Source of the DNA: Planctomycetota bacterium
GTDB lineage: Bacteria; Planctomycetota; Planctomycetia; Gemmatales; Gemmataceae
Reading direction: 5' to 3'
DNA: 64,000 bases
Assembly (NCBI GenBank): GCA_021413735.1
Contig: JAIOPV010000067.1
Span: 37,087 to 101,086, forward strand
Part shown: piece by piece, positions 18,135 through 25,646 of the stretch
Numbering within the stretch: the first letter of the stretch is position 1
How the letters are laid out: every line of letters starts with the position of its first letter
Position numbers and translations under genes: made by a program
Notes under the pieces: generated by a model
The model's input: the letters and a program-made list of their open reading frames with translations, nothing else
Told to the model about the DNA's origin: nothing
The model's database searches: none

Positions 18135-18166
18135 GTCAAGAATCTTGACAGCAAGATACTCATCTT
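18135..18166 (+). promoter_or_regulatory. Probable MarR operator overlapping the marR promoter
   Basis: GTCAAGA-A-TCTTGAC at 18135-18149 is a perfect palindrome. It overlaps ATCTTG-ACAG-CAAGAT (18142-18157), which overlaps AAGAT-ACTC-ATCTT (18153-18166), so three nested dyads share the half-site CAAGAT. A candidate -35, TTGACA at 18145-18150, lies inside, and a weak -10, TAAACT, follows at 18167-18172. This is typical of autorepression by MarR proteins. Confidence 0.65.
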
Positions 18167-18179
18167 TAAACTTTCCGAC

Positions 18180-18695
18180 ATGAACACGACCGACGCCCAA
18201 CCCGACGCACCCGACGCAATCGACCATCTCCTCGCAGGCTGGCAGGAGACACGCCCTGATCTCGACCCCACCCCGCTGGGGGTGGTCGGGCGGGTAATCG
18301 TGCTGGCACGACACCTCGAACAGAGCGTTGGCACGGCTCTGGAAAAGCACGGCCTCACGCTGGGTCAGTTCGACATTTTGGGAACGCTTCGTCGGCACGG
18401 TCCGAAGGGTGGTCTGACGCCGAGCGAGCTGCTTGAGAGCGTGATGCTTTCGAGCGGCGGCATGACGGCCCGCCTCGACAAGTTGGAAGAAGCGGCGTTA
18501 ATCGCTCGCGGTTCCGACGCCGAGGATCGCCGGAAGGTGGTGATCCAATTGACCGCGAAGGGCAAGCGATTGATCGACAGCGCGACCGCGACCCGCTTCG
18601 AGGAGGCGAAGGGATCGCTGCCGAAGATGTCGCAGGAAGAATTGGAAACGCTGGCGGAACTGCTGCGGAAATGGTTGGCAGACTTGGGAACTTGA
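18180..18695 (+). CDS. MarR family transcriptional regulator
   Basis: The 171-residue protein has an N-terminal helix (DHLLAGWQETRPDLD), the dimer helix VGRVIVLARHLEQSVGTALE, and a winged helix-turn-helix: LTLGQFDILGTLRRHG, LTPSELLESVMLSSGGMTARLDKLEEAALIAR with the recognition helix near 92-104, and the wing GSDAEDRRKVVIQLTAKGKRL. These proteins bind palindromes as dimers and release DNA on binding phenolic or oxidant ligands. The nested dyads just upstream are good candidates for its operator. There is no ribosome site before ATG 18180 and the predicted transcription start is at or near the ATG, so the message could be leaderless. The final A of its stop codon is the first base of the 56-bp inverted repeat. 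Confidence 0.9.
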   Translation: MNTTDAQPDAPDAIDHLLAGWQETRPDLDPTPLGVVGRVIVLARHLEQSVGTALEKHGLTLGQFDILGTLRRHGPKGGLTPSELLESVMLSSGGMTARLDKLEEAALIARGSDAEDRRKVVIQLTAKGKRLIDSATATRFEEAKGSLPKMSQEELETLAELLRKWLADLGT

Positions 18696-18750
18696 AAGAC
18701 AGAGCCACGGATGAACACAGATGAAACACGGATAAAACCAAAAGGCAGAT
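18695..18750. repeat. Left arm of perfect 56-bp inverted repeat around the GxxExxY gene
   Basis: All 56 bases are the exact reverse complement of 19138-19193. The arm begins at the last base of the marR stop codon and contains GCCACGGATGAACACAGATG. There is no pairing beyond either end and I found no clear target-site duplication. Confidence 0.95.
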
Positions 18751-18763
18751 TTTGAGTTCAGAA

Positions 18764-19132
18764 ATGCAGCTTCCAGACCAAGAGATCACCGAACACATAA
18801 TTGGGGCCGCGTTCGAGGTACACAACCACCTCGGATACGGGTTTTTGGAGAAGGTGTATCAGCGTGCGATGAAGGTCGAACTCGAATCTCGCGGATTTGT
18901 CGCAGAGATCGAAACCGACATCCGCGTGAATTACAAGGGCGTCGAGGTTGGTCTCTATCGGGCGGACATTTTGGTTGCAGGTCGCGTTTTGGTTGAGTTG
19001 AAAGTTGCTTCGGAGTACTGCCCAGCAGATGAACCACAGCTTCTCAACGAATTGAAGGCCACCGGGATGAAGGTTGGCCTTCTCATCAACTTCGGGCGTC
19101 ACAAGGTTGGCTTCAAACGCTTTGTCTTCTGA
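18764..19132 (+). CDS. GxxExxY family protein (PD-(D/E)XK nuclease-like)
   Basis: ATG 18764 gives 122 residues (a TTG at 18752 would add four). The family signature G-x-x-E-x-x-Y is GFLEKVY in LGYGFLEKVYQRAM, preceded by HIIGAAFEVHNHL. The nuclease-like core is GLYRADILV (Asp) and VLVELKVA (ExK motif), then a TGMKVGLLINFG strand and a KRFVF end. The arrangement matches TIGR04256-type proteins, whose biochemical function is not established and which often occur in several copies per genome. The gene is held between exact 56-bp inverted repeats (18695-18750 and 19138-19193) with almost no spare sequence, so repeat and gene form one unit of 499 bp. Apart from the enclosing repeat it shows no link to its neighbours. 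Confidence 0.9.
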   Translation: MQLPDQEITEHIIGAAFEVHNHLGYGFLEKVYQRAMKVELESRGFVAEIETDIRVNYKGVEVGLYRADILVAGRVLVELKVASEYCPADEPQLLNELKATGMKVGLLINFGRHKVGFKRFVF

Positions 19133-19137
19133 TAACT

Positions 19138-19193
19138 ATCTGCCTTTTGGTTTTATCCGTGTTTCATCTGTGTTCATCCGTGGCTCTGTCTTT
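19138..19193. repeat. Right arm of perfect 56-bp inverted repeat around the GxxExxY gene
   Basis: Exact reverse complement of 18695-18750. It starts 5 bases after the GxxExxY stop and ends 9 bases before the stop of the minus-strand Sm-like gene, so in RNA it could form a very long stem enclosing the whole gene. Confidence 0.95.
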
Positions 19194-19202
19194 ACTCTTT
19201 GG

Positions 19203-19466
19203 TCACTCATCCACCACGTCTTCGATCTTCGAGATCGCGACCACTTCCGTGCGGCGAATCAGCACACGCTTCCGGTTCCGCTTGATGCCAGTCGCCACGG
19301 ACTCCGCCACATACAGTTCTCGTGTCGTTTCGGTGTCGCGGAGGTCGTGCAAGTCCGCGTTTCGTAGCTCCAGATAGTGGTCGTCGTACCGGACGAGCTT
19401 CCCCATGCAAACAAAGGGGCTCACCATATCGACCACGACCTTCGATTCCAAGAATTCATCGAGCAT
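19203..19466 (-). CDS. Small Sm/Lsm-like protein
   Basis: ATG 19466 gives 87 residues. The order of hydrophobic and conserved positions fits an Sm fold: a short N-terminal helix (MLDEFLESK), strands VVVDMVSPFVCMGKL, an Sm1-like block GKLVRYDDHYLELRNADL (compare G-x-L-x-x-x-D-x-x-M-N-L-x-L), a roughly 24-residue insert, and an Sm2-like block KRVLIRRTEVVAISK (compare the V-L-I-R-G-x-x-V-x-x-I pattern). The fold call is inference from pattern. It is the last gene of a probable operon after a DUF1559 and a lipoprotein gene (gaps of 16 and 11 bases). The protein has no signal peptide, so it is cytoplasmic, unlike its operon partners. It might bind RNA. Confidence 0.7.
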   Translation of the reverse strand: MLDEFLESKVVVDMVSPFVCMGKLVRYDDHYLELRNADLHDLRDTETTRELYVAESVATGIKRNRKRVLIRRTEVVAISKIEDVVDE

Positions 19467-19477
19467 GATGCGTCTCG

Positions 19478-19903
19478 TCACTTCGCTTTGCCATCAAGAT
19501 CGAAATTCAGCGTGTTCTGGCCAGGGTTCAGCGTGCGGTCCAGCGTGCTTTTGGAATTGTAACGAGGCGGAGCGGCCTGCGTGATCTCGTCGATGAAAAC
19601 GCCCTTCTGTGTCATGTCGGGCACCTTCTTCCCGGTCTTGCGATAAACCAGGATCTCGACGCGGTTGCTCCCGACAATCGGCCCCTCGCGCTGTTCAAGC
19701 GAATACTTCCCATCCTTTACTGTGACTTGGGTGCTCGGGCCACGGGTCTCGCCGATGGGCGTGAAACTGACGACGCCATGCTCGACTGGTGTGCCATCGA
19801 GCGTCACTGTTCCTTCGACCGTGGCACGCGGTATCCCCTCGCTGCATCCCGCAAGGAGCAGGATTGCGACAGCCAGAACGCTTGTCGTCGCGATTCGCCG
19901 CAT
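19478..19903 (-). CDS. Small lipoprotein with carboxypeptidase-regulatory-like fold
   Basis: ATG 19903 gives 141 residues with a clear lipoprotein signal (VLAVAILLLAGCSEG). The mature part, VEGTVTLDGTPVEHGVVSFTP, then STQVTVKDGKYSL and NRVEILVYRKTGKKVPD, matches the transthyretin-like beta-sandwich found in many planctomycete lipoproteins downstream of DUF1559 genes. It starts 16 bases after the DUF1559 stop, so the two are very probably co-transcribed and may work together at the cell surface. No enzyme activity is expected. The open frame above ATG 19903 overlaps the DUF1559 gene and is not used. Confidence 0.85.
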   Translation of the reverse strand: MRRIATTSVLAVAILLLAGCSEGIPRATVEGTVTLDGTPVEHGVVSFTPIGETRGPSTQVTVKDGKYSLEQREGPIVGSNRVEILVYRKTGKKVPDMTQKGVFIDEITQAAPPRYNSKSTLDRTLNPGQNTLNFDLDGKAK

Positions 19904-19919
19904 CGCCAACTCCGCTGAA

Positions 19920-20849
19920 TCACCATGCGCCAAGCACTTCGCCGCCCGCAATCGTGGCGAGCGGTCGCCAAACGGTCGTCACGTCCACGCCGTTGGTCAC
20001 GAACTTCACCGCACCGTCGGCGAATAACACGCTCACCCCGCCCGTGTGCAGGCTGCGAGCGTTCGCTGTGTGGTCACTGCCGTTCGTGCTGCCGGTCGTG
20101 CAGGGCAAGTTCCGTTGCGGAGCGTTCACGCACCACCACTGCGGATAGAAGATATCGACCCCCGAGTTCGGCGATTGGTAAGCGTAAACGTGCCCGCCGC
20201 CCGGTTCGTCGGACTGCCAGAGCATCCCGCGTTGATCCTGCGGGTCGCCGGTCGAACGCAAGTATTCGCTCATCACGGAGGTGTTGCTCGTGCCGTCGGT
20301 GATGTCGCCGAAACGTGCCCCGTAGTTGTAGCCCATCGCGGTCTGGTTGCTGGCCGTCGCCACGGCCGCGTTACCGAGGTTCGCCCCCGCGAAGAACGGC
20401 AGATAGTTCCCGAACGAGAGGTAACCCCACGGGAACTGGCCACGCTGGGCACCCGGATCGCTCGGACACATGAAGGCTGGAATCGTGTTGTTCGTCGGTG
20501 ATGTCGCGGTCGTCGAACTGCCCTGCCAGCCATTGGGATGGTTGAAGACGTATTGCGCAGCGATGTTGCCCTGTTCGAGATACGTCAACAGGTAAGGCGG
20601 CCAGCCTTCACGCGGTGGCTGGAAGATGCCGCCATTGTCCTGACAGCCCTTCGGAAAGGCTCCTTGGACGTTGGAATAGTTGTGCAGGGCGATGCCGATT
20701 TGCTTGAGGTTGTTCTGACATTTCATACGTGCGGCAGCCTCGCGGACCTTCTGCACCGCAGGCAACAAGAGCCCGATCAGAATGGCGATGATGGCGATGA
20801 CAACGAGAAGTTCGATCAGCGTGAAGCCCAATCGACGCGAACGCGGCAT
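19920..20849 (-). CDS. DUF1559 prepilin-like protein (H-X9-DG)
   Basis: ATG 20849 gives 309 residues beginning with a type IV prepilin leader: RRLGFTLIELLVVIAIIAI, cut after the glycine and with Glu at position 5 of the mature helix, followed by LPAVQKVREAAARMKCQNNLKQIG, a DUF1559 hallmark. The C-terminus carries the H-X9-DG motif (HTGGVSVLFADG). These are major-pseudopilin-like envelope proteins that are hugely expanded in planctomycetes; their role is not known. First gene of the probable operon with the lipoprotein and the Sm-like gene. Confidence 0.93.
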   Translation of the reverse strand: MPRSRRLGFTLIELLVVIAIIAILIGLLLPAVQKVREAAARMKCQNNLKQIGIALHNYSNVQGAFPKGCQDNGGIFQPPREGWPPYLLTYLEQGNIAAQYVFNHPNGWQGSSTTATSPTNNTIPAFMCPSDPGAQRGQFPWGYLSFGNYLPFFAGANLGNAAVATASNQTAMGYNYGARFGDITDGTSNTSVMSEYLRSTGDPQDQRGMLWQSDEPGGGHVYAYQSPNSGVDIFYPQWWCVNAPQRNLPCTTGSTNGSDHTANARSLHTGGVSVLFADGAVKFVTNGVDVTTVWRPLATIAGGEVLGAW

Positions 20850-21055
20850 GACAGCTCCCGTGATAGATGCGAGTGGGAGATAAAGTGTCGAGCGTTTAGC
20901 GTAACCGGCCTTTTCGCGGTCCGCCATGCTCGCACAATCGTTTTCGGCACATCACTCGGCGGAGCCGCGTGCCTGACCAAAAAACGGTCTCGCGGGGAAA
21001 CGGCGATTCGGTGTATACCCACCGTCGTTTCCTGTTCTCTCCGGAGAGTTGGGCC

Positions 21056-22513
21056 GTGAGTTTTCCGCGATTCACCTGCTACTCGCTGTGCCTTCTACCC
21101 GTGTACCTGCTGCTCGCGGCGATGGTGCCTCCATTCGACGACGAACTCTATTACTGGTGCTGGTCACGCGATCTGCAACTCAGCTACTACGACCATCCGC
21201 CGATGGTCGCGTACATGATCCGAGTCGCAACCGAACTCTTCGGCGACAGCATCCTCGCCATTCGACTGCCTGCCGTGGTCAGTTCGCTCGTGGTGGTGTT
21301 GGTTATCGGTTGGCTCTCCCGACCGCGTGACTTGCTGCCGTTGGTGTTCTTGTCGCCGATGCTCACATTCACCGCCGTCATGGTGACCCCAGACACGCCG
21401 ATGCTCATGTTCTGGGCGCTGTACCTCGCGTGGCTCACGGAAATGCACCGCCGACTTGCAAGCGAATCGGCACCGGGGTTGTGGTGGTGGGCGCTCGGCG
21501 GCGCGATCCTCGGTTGCGGCGTCCTCGGGAAGTACACAACCGGGCTCGCGGTGATCGCCGGGTTCGTCAGTTTTGTAATCGCAGGCCAGCCGCGACGCTG
21601 GCTTGTGGGTTACACGTTGCAGGGGGTTGTCGCGTTTCTCGTGGCGTCGCCGATCCTCATCTACAACATCCCGCGCGATTTCGTTCCGCTGCGGTATCAG
21701 TGGGGCCACTCGATGAGCAGCCCCGACCCCGGCTTGAAGATGTTCGCGGAGTTCGTCGGCGGGCAAATGTTGCTGCTCGGAACGGTTCCGTTCGGCGTGT
21801 TCGTGTGGGCGTTGCGGAATCGTCGCGAACTGCTCGCCGACCCGCGATTGCGACCGGCCTTGTGTCTGTTCGTGATCCCGTTCGCGTTCTTCATGTTCAA
21901 GGCGACACGCGGCCATCTCGAAGGAAACTGGGCGTTTCCGTGCTATCTCGCGTGCTGGCCGCTCGCGGCAGTGTGGTACTCGCGTGTTCGCGAATCCGCG
22001 TGGTGGCGCTGGGGAATTCGGGCCGGTTTCGGCTTCCCGGTCGGGGCCACGGTCTTCCTCGCGATCCACCTGATCGAGCCTGTTCCGTTGCTGCCTCCGG
22101 CGGTGGATCGTGCAACACGGCAATTCGCGAAACTGGAAATCGCCCGAAACGTCGCGTCGGAATTGCGTTCCGTCGGCTACACTGGTCCGGTATACGTGAT
22201 GAGTTACCAGTGGACCGCCACACTGCGATGGCACGGGATCGACGCTCGGCAAATCCCCGGCGTGACCCGAGCGAGCCATTTCACGGAACGGCCTGAGCCG
22301 ACCGTGGACCCCGCTCAGGCCGTGGTGTTCCTGGAGGCTGGCGATCCGAAGGTTGGGTCAGCAGAACTCACAGGAGATCGACCGATTCAGTCGGCGACGA
22401 GTTACGCCATGTTGGTTCGCGGGATGGAGTGGTCGGTGTGCTGGCTTGTCGATTGTTCTGAGCGTGGGATCGGGATTGGTCGAAAGCCCGCAGGCGATGT
22501 CGCGGGACGATAG
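21056..22513 (+). CDS. GT39-type membrane glycosyltransferase
   Basis: GTG 21056 has GGAGAG about 7 bases upstream and gives 485 residues; a GTG at 20969 would add 29 hydrophilic residues. The first membrane helix is followed by the catalytic loop PPFDDELYYWCWSRDL with the acidic pair needed by GT-C enzymes, then LSYYDHPPMVAYMIRVATEL typical of ArnT/PMT family 39. About ten membrane helices follow (for example LVVVLVIGWL, LLPLVFLSPMLTFTAVM, LAVIAGFVSFVIA). Such enzymes transfer a sugar from a polyprenyl-phosphate donor on the outer side of the membrane to protein or lipid. The small C-terminal domain after the last helix fits the family. It diverges from the DUF1559 operon. Confidence 0.9.
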   Translation: MSFPRFTCYSLCLLPVYLLLAAMVPPFDDELYYWCWSRDLQLSYYDHPPMVAYMIRVATELFGDSILAIRLPAVVSSLVVVLVIGWLSRPRDLLPLVFLSPMLTFTAVMVTPDTPMLMFWALYLAWLTEMHRRLASESAPGLWWWALGGAILGCGVLGKYTTGLAVIAGFVSFVIAGQPRRWLVGYTLQGVVAFLVASPILIYNIPRDFVPLRYQWGHSMSSPDPGLKMFAEFVGGQMLLLGTVPFGVFVWALRNRRELLADPRLRPALCLFVIPFAFFMFKATRGHLEGNWAFPCYLACWPLAAVWYSRVRESAWWRWGIRAGFGFPVGATVFLAIHLIEPVPLLPPAVDRATRQFAKLEIARNVASELRSVGYTGPVYVMSYQWTATLRWHGIDARQIPGVTRASHFTERPEPTVDPAQAVVFLEAGDPKVGSAELTGDRPIQSATSYAMLVRGMEWSVCWLVDCSERGIGIGRKPAGDVAGR

Positions 22514-22521
22514 CAATTTAG

Positions 22522-22539
22522 CCCGGCGTTTACGCCGGG
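22522..22539 (+). terminator. Terminator after the GT39 gene
   Basis: CCCGGCG-TTTA-CGCCGGG followed by TTCTTGTTCT, 8 bases after the GT39 stop. It lies close in front of the RNase D start, so the two genes are probably separate transcription units. Confidence 0.75.
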
Positions 22540-22551
22540 TTCTTGTTCTCA

Positions 22552-23847
22552 ATGGATCAGGGCCGTATGCCCAGACGATACGTTAAACCGACGAAACTCC
22601 CGGACTTGCCTGAACACCTGATCTCCACGCCGGAGCAGATGGCCGGCTGTCTGGAACACCTCACGAAATCGCCCGTCATCGGCTTCGACACGGAGTTCGT
22701 CGGCGAGGATGCCTACCGCCCCGAACTGTGCCTCATCCAAATCGCGACCCCCGAGTCCCTCTACGTCATCGACCCCTTCAACGTCGGCCCGCTCGAAGAA
22801 TTCTGGAAGCTCCTCCTCGATCCGAAACGCAAGACGGTGCTACACGCTGGGCGTGAAGACATCCGCCTATGCTACTTCCAGGCCGGAAAGCCGCCCGCCG
22901 ACGTCTTCGATGTGCAAATCGCGTCGGGCCTCGTCGGGCTGACGTACCCCATCGGTTACGCCGGGTTAGTCAGCGATTTGCTCGGTCAACGCATGACTAA
23001 AGGTGAAACGCTCACCGACTGGCGACGCCGGCCGCTGTTGCCGGCACAAGTGCGATACGCCTTCGACGACGTCCGTTTTTTGCTTCCCGCATGGAAGAAA
23101 CTCACCGACCGCCTGAAGCGTCTGAAGCGAATGGAATGGGCCGCGGAAGAGTTCGCCAACGGCGTTCGCAAAGCCATCGGCGATGAGGAAGCCGCAGCCG
23201 AGAAATGGCGGAAGGTCAAGGGAATCGGTGGCCTTGACCGACGCGGCTTGGCTGTGGCTCGCGAAGTTTTCGGCTGGCGAGAGCAGTTCGCGGAACGAGT
23301 GAACCGCCCGCCCCGGCAACTGCTTCGCGACGACATCCTCGCGGAGATCGCACGCCGCAGCCCGACGAAACTCGAAGACCTCTCGGCGTATCGTGGCATG
23401 CCTCACAAAGAGATCGAACGCATCCTCGAAGCGGTGCGGCGAGCGCGAGAGCTTCCCATTGAGCAGTGCCCCGAACAGGAAGCACGCGACAACGATCCGC
23501 CGCACGTCGTGCTACTGGGCAGCTTGCTCAGCGTGGCGCTCTCGGACTGGTGCACGCGGAACAAACTCGCCTCGAATCTCGTGGCTTCCGGGTCCGATCT
23601 CAAGGCCATTGTGCGAAGTCGCGTCTTCCGCGACCCGCTGCCAGATATTCCGCTAACTCGTGGCTGGCGTGCGGTCGCGGTCCTCACGGAACTTCAAGCG
23701 ATTCTGAATGGCGAGACCGCAATCAGGGTTGCGAATCCGACTGCGTCGGCTCCGCTGCACTTCGTGCGCATGCTTGAGGAGCCGGAACCGGTCAGAGAAT
23801 CGGGAGCAAAGTTGCCCCTCCCCCTCCCCCTTCCCGATAAGTTATGA
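22552..23847 (+). CDS. RNase D-like 3'-5' exonuclease with HRDC domain
   Basis: The protein has 431 residues from ATG 22552 (ATG 22567 is also possible). All DEDDy catalytic positions are visible: FDTEF (Asp46, Glu48), HAGREDIRL (Asp103) and the YAFDD motif (Tyr169, Asp173). An HRDC-like helical domain follows (LRDDILAEIARRSPTKLEDL with YRGMPHKEIERILEAV). RNase D trims the 3' ends of tRNA precursors and other structured RNAs. The C-terminal 120 residues contain another helical HRDC-like half and end in a proline-rich PLPLPLP tail. It is cytoplasmic, with no obvious operon partner. Confidence 0.9.
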   Translation: MDQGRMPRRYVKPTKLPDLPEHLISTPEQMAGCLEHLTKSPVIGFDTEFVGEDAYRPELCLIQIATPESLYVIDPFNVGPLEEFWKLLLDPKRKTVLHAGREDIRLCYFQAGKPPADVFDVQIASGLVGLTYPIGYAGLVSDLLGQRMTKGETLTDWRRRPLLPAQVRYAFDDVRFLLPAWKKLTDRLKRLKRMEWAAEEFANGVRKAIGDEEAAAEKWRKVKGIGGLDRRGLAVAREVFGWREQFAERVNRPPRQLLRDDILAEIARRSPTKLEDLSAYRGMPHKEIERILEAVRRARELPIEQCPEQEARDNDPPHVVLLGSLLSVALSDWCTRNKLASNLVASGSDLKAIVRSRVFRDPLPDIPLTRGWRAVAVLTELQAILNGETAIRVANPTASAPLHFVRMLEEPEPVRESGAKLPLPLPLPDKL

Positions 23848-23937
23848 TGGTGGCGAGCCATGCCATGCCATGCCACAACTGGTGAATGAGAATTCGGCAA
23901 GCCGCCTTCTCATTCAGTGCGCAGGGACGGGGGAAAT

Positions 23938-25488
23938 ATGTCTACCGCGTTGAAGTGCCCGAACCCGAGTTGCCCGTATCTGTTCGACCCATCCACAGTG
24001 CCACCGGGCGTTGTGCTGGCGTGCCCTCGCTGCGGGATGCGCTTCACACTCGGGGCACCCGCAGCGGCAGCGCCTCCCCCTGCTTACCACGAATCGGCTC
24101 CGACGGCGACTTTCTCCGGGCCGGCACCCGGTGGTTACGGCGCACCACCGGGATATCCGGGCGCACCACCGGGTTATCCTCCGCCACCACCGCCGCACTA
24201 CTCCGCGACGCAGCCGAGTTACCCTTCTGCGCCACCGCCGGGATACGGCGCTCAGGCTGGTCGCCCGGCTGCGAAGCCGACAAACGCGACGTTCGGCGAC
24301 ATGACGCCCGATACCGCGAAAGCGGACGGCGAAGAGGGACCGCGGCTCCCGAAACGAGCCTCGAAGTTTCAGACGCAGATTCTCGTTGGCGTCGGCATTC
24401 TTGCCATGTGCTGTGCCGGCATCGCGATGTGGTACAAGATCACCCACAGGCACGATAACGGTGGCGGCTCCAATGGGGAAATCTACAAGGACAAGGACCG
24501 GAACTTCTCGCTGGAACCGCCGCCGAAACCGTGGGTGAAAGATGAGGCGACGCGATCCATGTTGTCGTCGCCGTACATGTACGTCTTCAAGCGAGAAGAC
24601 CCCGAAGCATTCATGGCCTTCGGTGCGAAGGACTTCGCTCCGAGTTCCCCTCGACCGAGCCAACTCGACGCTGCTCTCGATCAGGCTCTCGACAAGCTTC
24701 TTGAGAAGGACACTCGCAAGAAGTTCCCCGAGGAAGGCGACAAGACCTGGATGGGCCAGGAAACGCGAGCCTACAAGTTTAGCGGAGCACTGAAATCGGG
24801 CGGAAATGTCGAAGGCGACGCACGGGCCTTCGCTCACAAGGGCGTGGGCTACTGGTTCCTGTCGTGGACCGGGGAGGGCGATCTCTACAACAGCCAGAAA
24901 TCCGCGTTCGCGGACGGCCGCCGACGCTGCAAACTGCTTGAGCTTCGCAAGGACTGGAAGGAGAAGCAGTCTCCGACCGTGCCGTTCAAGAATAACGTCG
25001 TCCCGTACACGATTCTCGATGCTGAAGGGATGTGGGAAGAGGTGAACGACGAGGCACGGGTGAAGGCAGAGGATCCCAAAGCCGACAAGTACCTCATTAC
25101 GACCAAGGACCGGAAGAAGAAGGATCACCAGGAAGAGGCTGAGTGCGTGGTGCTGCTCCTCGACGGAAGTGGGAATCCGCTGGCCGATGCCCGGGCACAC
25201 GTCGAGACGGAAGCGAACAAGCTCGCTGAAATCCGAGGCAAGACGATCTTCTCCGAATTCACGGGCGAAATGCAAGGCGATCCGCCGAACACCGTTGATG
25301 GGAACGCCGAGTTTGCGCTACTGAAGAGCACGAACGAACGCGATCCGGGTCACGCGTGGTTTTATGCGATCTCCGCGATCAAGGTGGGGGACAAGACCGT
25401 CGCGGTCGTTGCGAAGTGTGAGTTCAAACAACGAGCAGCCTTCGACACGAAGTTCGTGCAACTCGTGAAGTCGCTCCGCGGAAGTTGA
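23938..25488 (+). CDS. Zinc-ribbon, proline-rich single-pass membrane protein
   Basis: ATG 23938, with GGGGGA just upstream, gives 516 residues. The start is a zinc ribbon (CPNPSCPYLFD, 13 residues, ACPRCGMRF), close to zinc-ribbon/FHA-adapter N-termini seen in planctomycetes. A long Pro/Gly/Tyr/Ala linker with repeated GYP and PPP runs to about residue 120. One membrane helix (QTQILVGVGILAMCCAGIAM, near 150-165) then leads to a roughly 340-residue outer domain that I do not recognise, rich in Lys/Asp/Glu and without cysteines that would suggest disulfides. The zinc ribbon would be cytoplasmic and the large domain outside. Upstream, CCATG occurs as short tandem copies at about 23857-23874. 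Confidence 0.8.
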   Translation: MSTALKCPNPSCPYLFDPSTVPPGVVLACPRCGMRFTLGAPAAAAPPPAYHESAPTATFSGPAPGGYGAPPGYPGAPPGYPPPPPPHYSATQPSYPSAPPPGYGAQAGRPAAKPTNATFGDMTPDTAKADGEEGPRLPKRASKFQTQILVGVGILAMCCAGIAMWYKITHRHDNGGGSNGEIYKDKDRNFSLEPPPKPWVKDEATRSMLSSPYMYVFKREDPEAFMAFGAKDFAPSSPRPSQLDAALDQALDKLLEKDTRKKFPEEGDKTWMGQETRAYKFSGALKSGGNVEGDARAFAHKGVGYWFLSWTGEGDLYNSQKSAFADGRRRCKLLELRKDWKEKQSPTVPFKNNVVPYTILDAEGMWEEVNDEARVKAEDPKADKYLITTKDRKKKDHQEEAECVVLLLDGSGNPLADARAHVETEANKLAEIRGKTIFSEFTGEMQGDPPNTVDGNAEFALLKSTNERDPGHAWFYAISAIKVGDKTVAVVAKCEFKQRAAFDTKFVQLVKSLRGS

Positions 25489-25512
25489 GCCTGAGTGTGA
25501 TTCGAGTGATCG

Positions 25513-25538
25513 CACGGCCGGGCCAAAGCCCGGCTGTG
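25513..25538 (+). terminator. Hairpin after the zinc-ribbon membrane protein gene
   Basis: GCCGGGC (25517-25523) pairs with GCCCGGC (25528-25534), extended by flanking CAC/GTG. It starts 25 bases after the stop. There is no T-run, so it may be a weak terminator or one of the short GC-rich palindromes common in this genome. Confidence 0.5.
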
Positions 25539-25646
25539 TCGAGTTCGGTTCGCTTGAATCGAACTTCTCGGGGCAACGGTCCACGACTTTTGCCAGCAAA
25601 TCTGATACGATCCACCCGGTCGCTCTTTGTTCACGAGCACCGGTCG

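Noticed and set aside
23855..23878. Short tandem CCATG copies before the zinc-ribbon gene
   Set aside because: Only about three copies, likely a chance or slippage microsatellite; no role supported.
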